A stretch of DNA of 31,269 nucleotides from assembly GCA_051650265.1 (NCBI GenBank), contig JBOFIR010000037.1:1-31269 (forward strand). The letters are read 5' to 3'. The notes below the pieces were generated by a model that did no database searches, was not told the DNA's origin, and worked only from the letters and a program-made list of their open reading frames with translations. Position numbers and translations under genes: made by a program. Within the stretch, counting starts at the first letter, position 1, and each line of letters begins with the position of its first letter. Positions 16,078 to 22,682 of the stretch are shown in pieces. The stretch is from JBOFEH01 sp051650265 (lineage in GTDB: Bacteria; Bacillota; Clostridia; Lachnospirales; Cellulosilyticaceae).

Positions 16078-17601
16078 TTATTTGATCGTCACACCTATTA
16101 TTTTATTACCACGTGGTGCAACGACGATGGTATTGCCAAAAATAGCAGGCGTTGCTTCAATATTGCTACCCAAATTGATACGGTGAAGTTCTTTTCCAGT
16201 GAGACCATCTAGAAGAAACATATTGCCTGCGGCGTCACATTGGATCAGATAGCCTGTGCCTTTGCTATCGTAGACAGCAACAGGGGAAGACCACATATAA
16301 TGGGTCATCTCTTTGGTCCATACAGTCTTGCCTGTACGTTTATCTACGGCGATCATAAGGCCTGGCTGCATCCCCTTGTAGCGTGCAATAGAGAAGAATA
16401 CCAAGTCTTTGAGGTTATTTTTGCCAAGTGTAGGAGAAGCTAACATCCCGCCATTGACAGCTTTGGAGCCAATGATGGATTTGCATGGAAAGGTCTGCTT
16501 CCATACTTCTTGTCCTGTGTGTCCATTGAGCTTACGAATAGTACAGGTCCCAGAAGTGCCTTGGAAGTCTACTTCATTGCCTGTGTAGATATAAGGAATC
16601 CCATCTTCTACCTCCAAAAGTACTGTAGCATCAGTATCGTCACCGCTATCAAAGGTCCAAAGAGGCTGAAGTGTGTGAAGATTGACACAGGTCACATGGC
16701 CACTATTATCCGCAAAGTAGACGAGATTATCATGGATCGCGACGGAGCTTTCAATTCCTTTTTGTGGGGCACTGCTGATACCATACTTGAGTTTGTAGAC
16801 AGTCGGATTGAGTGAGATTGTGCCTTTGGTCTTGTTATAATTGGTCATAAGTTTGACCACATAGAGAAGGCCATTCTCGCCACCTACAATCAATGTATCA
16901 TTGATGCCGTCCACAAGTGCGGAAGAATCAAAGGCTCCCCAACCACGGCCTGCTACTTTATCGATCCCATTAATATGATACAGACGCTTGCCATCGATCA
17001 GGCTATAGATGTTGTAACCAATACTACCTTTTTCAGGAATTCCTTCACCTACATACAGAAGAGGATAGCCACGGGGATCAATGGAGAGGCTTCCTTTGAT
17101 GGGGTTACCGATCTTGATACTTGGGCGCGTAGGCTTGCCTGTTGCAAGATCAAGAAAGTAGATATAGCCAGAGAGTGAGGCATAGATGACCTCTACGAAC
17201 TGCGGATTGTTCTTGTATTCTGGATAGAGGTTCATGTGAACCTTTGTTTCTGCAGGCCACTGAATAAGAGAGGGTTGGCCTGTCCACCCTGCACCACCAC
17301 CCCAGCTGCTGCTATGGGTTGTAAAGCTCCATTTTTTCTCAAGTTGCTTTAGTCCAGGGGTAACGGTACCATAGCTCCCACCATCACGGTGTGGACCACC
17401 GCGAAAGGTGAAAACGCCTGGGATTTCACCATAGCTTTCTGAGAGTTTGACCTTAGGGAGTTTGCTGGTATCTTTCATCAGATTATTACCTTCATAGACT
17501 TTGTAGGCAATTGAAGTTTTGGGAGAGGCAAAAACAAGTGAGCTAGTAGTAAGTGTCAGGCAGATGAGTAGTGAGCAGATGGTGCGTAGTGATTTCTTCA
17601 T
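16078..17601 (-). CDS. Secreted PQQ-type beta-propeller repeat protein
   Basis: A 507-residue exported protein. Residues 1-25 form a signal peptide (KK, long hydrophobic core, VFA-S cleavage site); there is no lipobox. The rest is a beta-propeller of the quinoprotein/PQQ-like class: repeats such as GYIYFLDLATGKP, GLLYVVKL, GHVTCVNLHTLQPLWTF, LMIAVDKRTGKTVWTKE and MFLLDGLTGKELH show the blade signature (hydrophobic strand, D-x-x-T-G-K, W or L). Such propellers often bind ligands or assemble envelope proteins; this one lacks recognisable enzyme residues, so no reaction is assigned. The frame is open 61 codons further upstream, but that stretch is not signal-like, while AAAGGATG precedes the chosen ATG. 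It lies between the two-TM gene and the TPR gene on the same strand. Confidence 0.83.
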   Translation of the reverse strand: MKKSLRTICSLLICLTLTTSSLVFASPKTSIAYKVYEGNNLMKDTSKLPKVKLSESYGEIPGVFTFRGGPHRDGGSYGTVTPGLKQLEKKWSFTTHSSSWGGGAGWTGQPSLIQWPAETKVHMNLYPEYKNNPQFVEVIYASLSGYIYFLDLATGKPTRPSIKIGNPIKGSLSIDPRGYPLLYVGEGIPEKGSIGYNIYSLIDGKRLYHINGIDKVAGRGWGAFDSSALVDGINDTLIVGGENGLLYVVKLMTNYNKTKGTISLNPTVYKLKYGISSAPQKGIESSVAIHDNLVYFADNSGHVTCVNLHTLQPLWTFDSGDDTDATVLLEVEDGIPYIYTGNEVDFQGTSGTCTIRKLNGHTGQEVWKQTFPCKSIIGSKAVNGGMLASPTLGKNNLKDLVFFSIARYKGMQPGLMIAVDKRTGKTVWTKEMTHYMWSSPVAVYDSKGTGYLIQCDAAGNMFLLDGLTGKELHRINLGSNIEATPAIFGNTIVVAPRGNKIIGVTIK

Positions 17602-17681
17602 TTGTAACACATCCTTTATAAAAATATACTTTAGTTTAAAGATTAACATATTAATACCTAAGTTTCCAGAAAATGTAAGAT

Positions 17682-17712
17682 CCTTACCTCCAAAATGTCG
17701 AAGAAGGTAAGG
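17682..17712 (-). terminator. Weak hairpin after the two-TM protein gene
   Basis: An 8-bp perfect inverted repeat (17682-17689 with 17705-17712) ten bases past the stop codon of the small gene. There is no T run after it on the minus strand, so it may be a weak terminator, a processing site or an operator for the next gene. The gap 17602-17722 shows no strong promoter. Confidence 0.35.
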
Positions 17713-17722
17713 GTCTAAGGAT

Positions 17723-17905
17723 TTAGCTTGCGTATTGAATCCAGTAGTATAGGACATAGATCCAGCTGAGTAAGCCGTGGACAATCGCCCATGGGATGGA
17801 TTGCCAAGTAGTGTAGGACAAAATCATGGCTAGGCAAGAACCAAAAGAAATGCCTGCTTTGACAGTTTTGTCGATATGGTAATGCTTTTCGTAGTTATCG
17901 CTCAT
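17723..17905 (-). CDS. Small two-transmembrane protein of unknown function
   Basis: A 60-residue membrane protein: a charged N-terminus (MSDNYEKHYHIDK), a helix at about 17-37 and a second at about 41-58 containing WAIVHGLLSWIYVLYYW. Short proteins with the pattern KAGI..GS.LA....Y..W.SI.WAIVHG..SW.Y are common in bacteria and remain uncharacterised. The ATG at 17905 has a strong site (AAGGGGGAG) five bases upstream; a TTG at 17923 is much less likely. It is preceded by an AT-rich region with a promoter and a palindrome. Confidence 0.75.
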   Translation of the reverse strand: MSDNYEKHYHIDKTVKAGISFGSCLAMILSYTTWQSIPWAIVHGLLSWIYVLYYWIQYAS

Positions 17906-17930
17906 AGAATCTCCCCCTTTCAAAGAGCAA

Positions 17931-17960
17931 TATTTTATTATTATATATTATAATAAAATA
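17931..17960. repeat. AT-only inverted repeat upstream of the two-TM gene
   Basis: Perfect 10-bp arms TATTTTATTA (17931-17940) and TAATAAAATA (17951-17960) around a 10-nt AT centre. It overlaps the predicted -10 of the two-TM gene, so it could be an operator; base composition alone could also produce it. Confidence 0.4.
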
Positions 17961-17969
17961 TTCTGTAAA
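17940..17969 (-). promoter_or_regulatory. Predicted sigma-A promoter of the two-TM gene
   Basis: Minus strand TTTACA, an 18-bp spacer, and a perfect TATAAT, 35 bases before the start codon. Confidence 0.55.
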
Positions 17970-18076
17970 TATAAAAACGATTTTTAGAGACAGTGAATCG
18001 TCCTATCGACCTAGAAAGGGATGTGTTACAATGTGAAGAGCATGTATCAAATAAGAGAGCGAGGAAGGAGTAACCC

Positions 18077-18607
18077 ATGCGCTATGTGATTGTTTCAGAA
18101 GTAAGAGGTGCAGCAGGTATTTTTAATAACAACTTAAGAAAAGAAGTTTTGGAGCAGTTTGGCGCAAGATCTTCTAAGCTTCCAGCACATATCACACTCA
18201 AAGCGCCTTTTGAATACGATGGTGATTTGAAAGCGCTTGATGCAATCTTAGAGCACTTCGTCAGTAGGGAGTGGGCACAGCCATACCAGGTGGCGGGTTA
18301 CAATCATTTTGATGATCGTGTGATCTATATGGATGTACAAATGTCTAGCACAGGTAAGGCGATGCACGACCGATTGATAGAGGTTATGGGTGAGTTGCCT
18401 TATATTCACTATACCGAGACAGATGGCAAGGATAAGGTGTTTCATGTGACCATCTCTTCAAAGAAGATTCAGGGTATTTATACCCAGCTATGGGATTATG
18501 TGCATGAGTATCCTTGCATATTTGACTGTTGGTTTGATAATATCACCATCTATCGATGGGGAAATAATACATGGGAGTTGGACAGACGTTATGAGCTTGA
18601 ATTGTAG
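18077..18607 (+). CDS. 2H phosphoesterase / 2'-5' RNA ligase-like (LigT/YjcG type)
   Basis: A 176-residue member of the 2H phosphoesterase superfamily, named after two H-x-T/S motifs that together form the active site for 2',3'-cyclic phosphate or 2'-5' bonds. Both are present: His38-Ile-Thr40 (LPAHITLKAPF) and His123-Val-Thr125 (FHVTIS). Length and the motif spacing of 85 residues fit the family. The physiological substrate is unknown for most such Firmicute proteins. GGAAGGAG lies shortly before ATG 18077. A possible extended -10 (TGTTACAAT near 18024-18032) stands upstream. Its last 17 bases overlap the start of the Cys-cluster gene, so the two are co-translated. Confidence 0.85.
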   Translation: MRYVIVSEVRGAAGIFNNNLRKEVLEQFGARSSKLPAHITLKAPFEYDGDLKALDAILEHFVSREWAQPYQVAGYNHFDDRVIYMDVQMSSTGKAMHDRLIEVMGELPYIHYTETDGKDKVFHVTISSKKIQGIYTQLWDYVHEYPCIFDCWFDNITIYRWGNNTWELDRRYELEL

Positions 18608-18857
18608 AGAAAAATGTGGGGCGTGTTGTATTGCACCGTCCATTAGTTCCCCAATTCCAGGGATGGAGAAGGGGAAGCCGGCAGGCGTGCCTTGTATCCA
18701 ATTGGATGAAAATCTCAGATGTAAGATTTTTGGAGATCCACGTAGACCAAAGGTGTGTGGTGGATTGCAGCCTAGCCATGATATGTGTGGCAAAGACTGT
18801 GAGCAGGCGATGGCTTACTTGTCGGAACTAGAGAAAATGACAAGTCCAGACGCTTAA
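18591..18857 (+). CDS. YkgJ family cysteine cluster protein
   Basis: An 88-residue protein of the YkgJ/UPF0153 class, believed to bind zinc or an iron-sulfur cluster. The N-terminal pattern is Cys5-x3-Cys9-x2-Cys12-Cys13 (NCREKCGACC), followed by the family phrase SSPIPGM, then cysteines in VPCIQL, RCKIFG, KVCGG and MCGKDC. The ATG at 18591 lies inside the end of the preceding gene (17-base overlap); the nearest Shine-Dalgarno-like GGGAG is 13 bases off, so translation probably relies on coupling. An open frame reaching back to 18498 is not credible because the extra part overlaps deeply and is unlike the family. The function is unknown. Confidence 0.85.
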   Translation: MSLNCREKCGACCIAPSISSPIPGMEKGKPAGVPCIQLDENLRCKIFGDPRRPKVCGGLQPSHDMCGKDCEQAMAYLSELEKMTSPDA

Positions 18858-18859
18858 TA

Positions 18860-18888
18860 TTGAGCAATAAATTAAAATAATGTAAAAT
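18860..18888 (+). promoter_or_regulatory. Possible sigma-A promoter of the M42 peptidase gene
   Basis: TTGAGC (18860-18865), a 17-bp spacer, and TAAAAT (18883-18888), 31 bases before the start codon, in an otherwise AT-rich gap. Confidence 0.5.
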
Positions 18889-18919
18889 AAGATGAACAAA
18901 TATTAAAGGTGGAGGCATT

Positions 18920-19960
18920 ATGGAACTAACGATTAACAAACAATATGTACTTGATACAGCGAAGAAGATATTATTATGCGATAGCCCGAGTGGTTTTTGC
19001 TATGATGTGATGGCTATTATCGATGAGATCGCAACAGGGTTTGGTTATGCATTTGAAACCACACAAAAAGGTTGTGGGATCATCACGATTCCAGGTCAAA
19101 AAGAGGGTAAAGTGATCGGACTTTCTGCACACGTAGATACGTTAGGTGCTATGGTTAGATCGATCAGTGGAAGTGGCACACTCAAATTTACTTTGATTGG
19201 TGGGCCGATCGCGCCAACACTTGATGGCGAGTACTGTACAGTTCGTACACGAGATGGCAGACGCTATACTGGGACATTCCTTAGTACAAGCCCAGCAGCG
19301 CATGTGTATGGTGATAGCAGTAGCAAATCAAGAGATCCTCAAAATATGGAAGTGCGTCTTGATGAGGTTGTGACATCAAAAGACGACGTAGAAAAGCTTG
19401 GGATCATGTCAGGGGACTTTATCTTTATTGATCCAAAGACAACGATCACAGAGAGTGGTTTTATCAAATCACGCTTTATTGATGATAAAGGAAGTGTTGC
19501 AGCGCTCATGGGCTTATTAGAAGCGCTGAGTACACAAAAGATTGTACCAACTTATACAACGAAGATCTTTATTTCTGTGTATGAAGAGGTTGGTCATGGT
19601 TCATCTTATATTCCTGCAGATATTACAGAGATGATTGCAGTGGATATGGGATGTATCGGTGATGATCTTAATTGCAGTGAGTATGATGTTTCTATCTGTG
19701 CCAAAGATTCTGGGGGACCTTATGACTATCAGATGGTAACAAATCTTGTAGAGCTGAGCAAAGCATATGAAATCAAGCACGTCATTGATATTTATCCAAT
19801 GTATGGCTCAGATGTAGGGGCGGCGCTAAGAGGCGGCAACAATATCAAAGGGGCACTCATTGGACCAGGTGTCCATGCATCACATGGTATGGAGCGTACA
19901 CACTACACAGCGTTAGAAGGCACGATTGCCCTTCTTTATCGTTATCTGATCCAGGAATAA
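18920..19960 (+). CDS. M42 family metallopeptidase (aminopeptidase)
   Basis: A 346-residue cytoplasmic zinc aminopeptidase of the M42 (glutamyl aminopeptidase/TET) family, which trims N-terminal residues of peptides in large oligomers. Two-metal ligands and catalytic residues are visible in order: His71 and Asp73 (AHVDTLGAM), the bridging Asp188 or Asp189 (FIDDKGSVAAL), the general-base pair Glu222-Glu223 (YEEVGHG), the Asp in VDMGCIGDD, and the C-terminal His in HGMERTHYTA. A PDZ-like insertion domain spans about 80-170, as usual. GGTGGAGG precedes ATG 18920. Not fused or truncated. It is followed after 57 bases by the beta-lactamase-like gene without an obvious terminator, so they may be co-transcribed. 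Confidence 0.92.
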   Translation: MELTINKQYVLDTAKKILLCDSPSGFCYDVMAIIDEIATGFGYAFETTQKGCGIITIPGQKEGKVIGLSAHVDTLGAMVRSISGSGTLKFTLIGGPIAPTLDGEYCTVRTRDGRRYTGTFLSTSPAAHVYGDSSSKSRDPQNMEVRLDEVVTSKDDVEKLGIMSGDFIFIDPKTTITESGFIKSRFIDDKGSVAALMGLLEALSTQKIVPTYTTKIFISVYEEVGHGSSYIPADITEMIAVDMGCIGDDLNCSEYDVSICAKDSGGPYDYQMVTNLVELSKAYEIKHVIDIYPMYGSDVGAALRGGNNIKGALIGPGVHASHGMERTHYTALEGTIALLYRYLIQE

Positions 19961-20017
19961 TTCTAGAGGGCGTGCAATAAATATAGCAACGAAGTAACAT
20001 AAATGGGGGGCGTTAGG

Positions 20018-20998
20018 ATGCATCAAGAGAGAATGAGCGCATACCTAGATAGACAAAAGAAGTTCAGCGGTGTGGTACTCCTTGCAAAAGGACAAGACAT
20101 TGTTGGGACTTATACAGCGGGGTATGCAGACCCAATAAAGCATGATCCCATTACCGAGGAGAGCCAATTTGTATTACCTGGCATCTCTAAACTTTTTGCA
20201 GTGCTTGCAGTCATGAATCTGAGCAGAGCAGGGGCAATTCGTAAGGAAGACCTGGTCAAGAAGTATGTGCCACAACTTGATAATGGTAAGGGCATCAATA
20301 TTGCGCATCTTATGAATCACACCTCTGGCATTGCGGATTTCATAGGAGAAAAAGAGATAGACTGCTATACGCAGCAACAGCCATGGCAGATTGTCAAAGC
20401 AATGATTGAGAAGAAGCCACGTTTTGACCCAGGCAAAAAATGCATGGAAAGTACAACAGACTACTTATTTTTGGCACATATCATAGAAGTGATTACAGGT
20501 GAGCGGTACCGTGATTTTGTAACAAGAGAGATCATGACACCACTAGGCCTCAAACATACATGTTTTGTAGAGGATACACCGCAGCATCTAGTGCGTGCTT
20601 ACCAAAAAGGAAAAGCGCAGGATCTCATGGATGCGTCAGTGCTTCTTGGGTGGAGTGATGTGGTCTCTACCGCAGAAGATTTGTTTAGACTCAGATGTGA
20701 GATTGAGGCAGGGAACTTCATCCCTTATCGTATGATAGAGGAGATGGAGAATCCTATAGGCAGAAACCGGTATGCAGATGCCTATAGGGTAGATGAACTG
20801 TGGAAAGAGAAATGCGTATACCTCATGGGAATGCAGAGTAGTGGTTATGGTGCCTACATGGCGAAATACAAAAATACAAATTATCTCACAATCGTTCTTA
20901 GTAGCGAGGCGGGAAAACTTGAGCCACAAGTAGTGGAGCAAGGCATGATGGAGAAGGTAAGAAATGAAAGGTTATCCTTTTTTAAAAAGATGGTATAA
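20018..20998 (+). CDS. Beta-lactamase/penicillin-binding-fold protein lacking catalytic residues (probable pseudoenzyme)
   Basis: A 326-residue protein of the class C beta-lactamase/esterase (Pfam Beta-lactamase) fold, recognised by the N-terminal helix pattern after residue 50 (LPGISKLFAVLAVMNL), LMNHTSGIADF, the DYLFLAHIIEVITGERY helix and MTPLGLKHT. The catalytic motifs are changed: S-x-x-K reads Gly55-Ile-Ser-Lys58, so the nucleophilic Ser is Gly; the Y-x-N motif reads Glu144-Ser-Thr146; and no clear H-x-G/K-T-G is present near the C-terminus, where SSGYGAYM stands instead. There is no signal peptide, so it would be cytoplasmic, unlike true penicillin-binding proteins. ATG 20018 is chosen because the G-run at 20005-20010 is seven bases upstream; ATG 20003 has no ribosome site. 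The role may be ligand binding. Confidence 0.8.
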   Translation: MHQERMSAYLDRQKKFSGVVLLAKGQDIVGTYTAGYADPIKHDPITEESQFVLPGISKLFAVLAVMNLSRAGAIRKEDLVKKYVPQLDNGKGINIAHLMNHTSGIADFIGEKEIDCYTQQQPWQIVKAMIEKKPRFDPGKKCMESTTDYLFLAHIIEVITGERYRDFVTREIMTPLGLKHTCFVEDTPQHLVRAYQKGKAQDLMDASVLLGWSDVVSTAEDLFRLRCEIEAGNFIPYRMIEEMENPIGRNRYADAYRVDELWKEKCVYLMGMQSSGYGAYMAKYKNTNYLTIVLSSEAGKLEPQVVEQGMMEKVRNERLSFFKKMV

Positions 20999-21005
20999 CT
21001 AAAGC

Positions 21006-21042
21006 AAAAGCGGTCATCCGAGTTATGGATGAACCGCTTTTT
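21006..21042. terminator. Bidirectional terminator shared by two convergent genes
   Basis: A 14-bp stem with one bulged A (21006-21019 with 21027-21041) and a run of five T; on the minus strand the A-rich left side gives the T tail. The last codons of the PHP gene lie inside the hairpin. Confidence 0.82.
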
Positions 21043-21880
21043 GTTTGAGGTAAAGCCCCTCAAGAATATCGTAGGTGATGGCAAGTGAGCCATAACCTGA
21101 GCCAATCTCAAGATTAGGCTTGTTGATGCCGTGGAAATCGCTACCGCCTGTTGGTACAAGGTTGTACTTGAGGCAGAAGTTTAGAAGCATCACACTTTCT
21201 TCACTACTGTATTTGGCATAGATGGCTTCGAGACCATCAAGCCCTGCATGCATGAGATCCTTGAGAAAGACATCGAGTTCTTCTGTGCTAAAGCCATACA
21301 GAAGAGGGTGTGCAATGACAGCAATTCCGCCGGCTTCGTGAATGAGTGCGATACACTCCTCATAAGCCATGCTTTGCTTTGGTACATAGGCAGGTCTACC
21401 TGATGAGAGGTATTTGCTAAAAGCTTCATCCATGCTGGCCACATAGCCTTTTGCAAGGAGTGCACGGCCAAAGTGGGCACGTGTCAAGATGCTGTCCGCA
21501 TCGCCTTGGCTACGAAGGTCAGCCATTGTAATATCAAGACCAAGATCTTGCAGCTTTTCAAGCACAAGATCATTTCTACGGTCACGTTCACGTACGAGTG
21601 CTTCAAGTCTACCAAGAAGCTGAGGGTGGTTGGGATTAATATAGTAACCTAATACGTGGATTTCTTTTGATCCATAGTGAGCTGTAAGCTCAATTCCTGG
21701 AATAACTGTAAGATCTACAAGTTTCCCGGCGTCGATGCAAGTCATCACCCCTGAAGTGGTATCGTGATCAGTAAGTGCGATTGCACTGAGTCCTTTGGCT
21801 TTTGCATAAAAGGCAAGTTCGCGAGGGGTGAGTGTGCCATCTGATGTTGTTGAATGTACATGTAAGTCAATTAATTGCAT
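21023..21880 (-). CDS. PHP domain phosphoesterase (nucleoside bisphosphatase / RNase AM-like)
   Basis: A 285-residue polymerase-and-histidinol-phosphatase (PHP) domain hydrolase. Metal-binding motifs are all there: DLHVHST (His7, His9), TDHDT, the Glu of PGIEL, HVLGY, the His of AHPLLYG, and the SDFHG motif near the C-terminus. Stand-alone proteins of this length in the YciV/TrpH group remove 3'-phosphate from nucleoside 3',5'-bisphosphates or trim RNA 5' ends; a metal-dependent phosphoesterase is safe, the exact substrate is not. GGAGG is seven bases before ATG at 21880. The gene is divergent from the TIGR04086-like gene, sharing a 99-base promoter region, and convergent with the beta-lactamase-like gene. 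Confidence 0.9.
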   Translation of the reverse strand: MQLIDLHVHSTTSDGTLTPRELAFYAKAKGLSAIALTDHDTTSGVMTCIDAGKLVDLTVIPGIELTAHYGSKEIHVLGYYINPNHPQLLGRLEALVRERDRRNDLVLEKLQDLGLDITMADLRSQGDADSILTRAHFGRALLAKGYVASMDEAFSKYLSSGRPAYVPKQSMAYEECIALIHEAGGIAVIAHPLLYGFSTEELDVFLKDLMHAGLDGLEAIYAKYSSEESVMLLNFCLKYNLVPTGGSDFHGINKPNLEIGSGYGSLAITYDILEGLYLKQKAVHP

Positions 21881-21910
21881 AGTACGCCTCCTTAAATATC
21901 AATATATTTT

Positions 21911-21938
21911 ATCATACTTCTGAGTGGTTGTACGTAAA
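21911..21938 (-). promoter_or_regulatory. Possible promoter of the PHP gene
   Basis: Minus strand TTTACG, a 16-bp spacer and TATGAT (21916-21911). It overlaps the divergent candidate promoter on the plus strand. Confidence 0.4.
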
Positions 21939-21955
21939 ATAAGAATAGGAATAAT
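21928..21955 (+). promoter_or_regulatory. Possible promoter of the TIGR04086-like gene
   Basis: TTGTAC (21928-21933), a 16-bp spacer and AATAAT (21950-21955). Its -35 box overlaps that of the divergent PHP promoter. Confidence 0.4.
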
Positions 21956-21979
21956 TTTTCGAGTAAAGGGGGGGAGAAG

Positions 21980-22390
21980 ATGAACAAGCACAAACATAGC
22001 AAAAAAATGCAGTTTGACATACCTGTCGTCGGGATGACACTACTTAAAGCGAATGTGATGGCATTTGCACTCACGGCAATCTTTATTATTTTTACTTCAA
22101 TCATGCTTACATATACCAATATTGGACCAAGTTTTGAAAAAGCAATTGTAATGGTTGGGTGTATGGCTGCTGCATTCTTAGTAGGATTCGACACTGCAAA
22201 AGTTGATACGCGAAATGGTTACAAGTGGGGCGCTATTGGCGGGATAAGCTATCTAGTAATATTCCTAATCATAGCAGCACTTACACAAGGCATGAGCGCA
22301 CTCAATATGGGTTATTTGTTTACTTTAGCAATACTTATCGTACTCAGCAGTGGTATAGCTGGTATGATTTCCGTCAATTCTCAAAAATAA
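21980..22390 (+). CDS. TIGR04086-like four-helix membrane protein
   Basis: A 136-residue hydrophobic protein with four predicted transmembrane helices (about 27-47, 54-74, 84-104 and 109-131) after a basic N-terminus (MNKHKHSKK). The size, hairpin layout, Gly in the second and third helices, and position just before the SCIFF locus match the uncharacterised Firmicute family TIGR04086, as far as I recall it; this was not checked by search. A G-rich ribosome site (AAAGGGGGGG) precedes ATG 21980. Between this gene and scfA lies the scfA promoter, so the two are likely separate transcripts. A role in handling the SCIFF peptide is only a guess from position. Confidence 0.7.
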   Translation: MNKHKHSKKMQFDIPVVGMTLLKANVMAFALTAIFIIFTSIMLTYTNIGPSFEKAIVMVGCMAAAFLVGFDTAKVDTRNGYKWGAIGGISYLVIFLIIAALTQGMSALNMGYLFTLAILIVLSSGIAGMISVNSQK

Positions 22391-22400
22391 CCTTCTACTG

Positions 22401-22429
22401 TTTGCAAAACTAGCAAGATATGGTATAAT
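22401..22429 (+). promoter_or_regulatory. Strong sigma-A promoter of the SCIFF gene
   Basis: TTTGCA (22401-22406), a 17-bp spacer and a perfect TATAAT (22424-22429) with the extended TGG; 31 bases before the start codon. Confidence 0.75.
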
Positions 22430-22459
22430 GAAGCAGGTTTATTGCGAGGAGGGAAAAGA

Positions 22460-22597
22460 ATGAAACACGTTAAAACTCTTAATACTAAAAACTTAAAAAA
22501 CAGTGCAGCTAAAGGTGGTTGTGGTGAGTGTCAAACATCTTGCCAATCAGCATGTAAAACATCTTGTACTGTAGGAAATCAAGCTTGCGAAAAATAA
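22460..22597 (+). CDS. scfA: SCIFF ribosomal peptide precursor (six cysteines in forty-five residues)
   Basis: A 45-residue precursor peptide, too short for many gene finders. It starts MKHVKTLNTKNLKNSAAKGG, the conserved leader of SCIFF peptides, and has exactly six cysteines at 21, 24, 28, 32, 36 and 43. SCIFF is the near-universal ranthipeptide-type natural product of Clostridia; the maturase joins Cys sulfur to a nearby residue in a thioether. In the studied Clostridium thermocellum peptide the link is, as I recall, Cys32 to Thr37; here residue 32 is Cys and residue 37 is Thr, so the site is kept. GAGGAGGG gives a very strong ribosome site. The biological function is still unsettled, with quorum-sensing roles proposed. 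It is followed by a partial terminator and then the maturase. Confidence 0.95.
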   Translation: MKHVKTLNTKNLKNSAAKGGCGECQTSCQSACKTSCTVGNQACEK

Positions 22598-22613
22598 GTT
22601 TTGATTAAAACAA

Positions 22614-22646
22614 AAGGCTATCGGCGTCAAGTTGGTAGCCTTATTT
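22614..22646 (+). terminator. Weak intercistronic hairpin between scfA and scfB
   Basis: A 9-bp stem with one G-U pair (22614-22622 with 22634-22642), 11-nt loop, followed by ATTTAATT rather than a full T run. Likely a leaky terminator or an RNA-stabilising hairpin that keeps the precursor transcript above the maturase transcript. Confidence 0.6.
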
Positions 22647-22682
22647 AATTATTCACATCATAGATGCAGAAAGGAAATCGAC

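Noticed and set aside
18488..18793. 101-codon minus-strand frame opposite the Cys-cluster gene
   Set aside because: Antisense to the YkgJ gene, whose conserved Cys pattern shows the true frame.
22632..22682. Longer maturase start at GTG 22632
   Set aside because: It would begin within the scfA-scfB hairpin and add 17 residues unlike the family; ATG 22683 has its own ribosome site.
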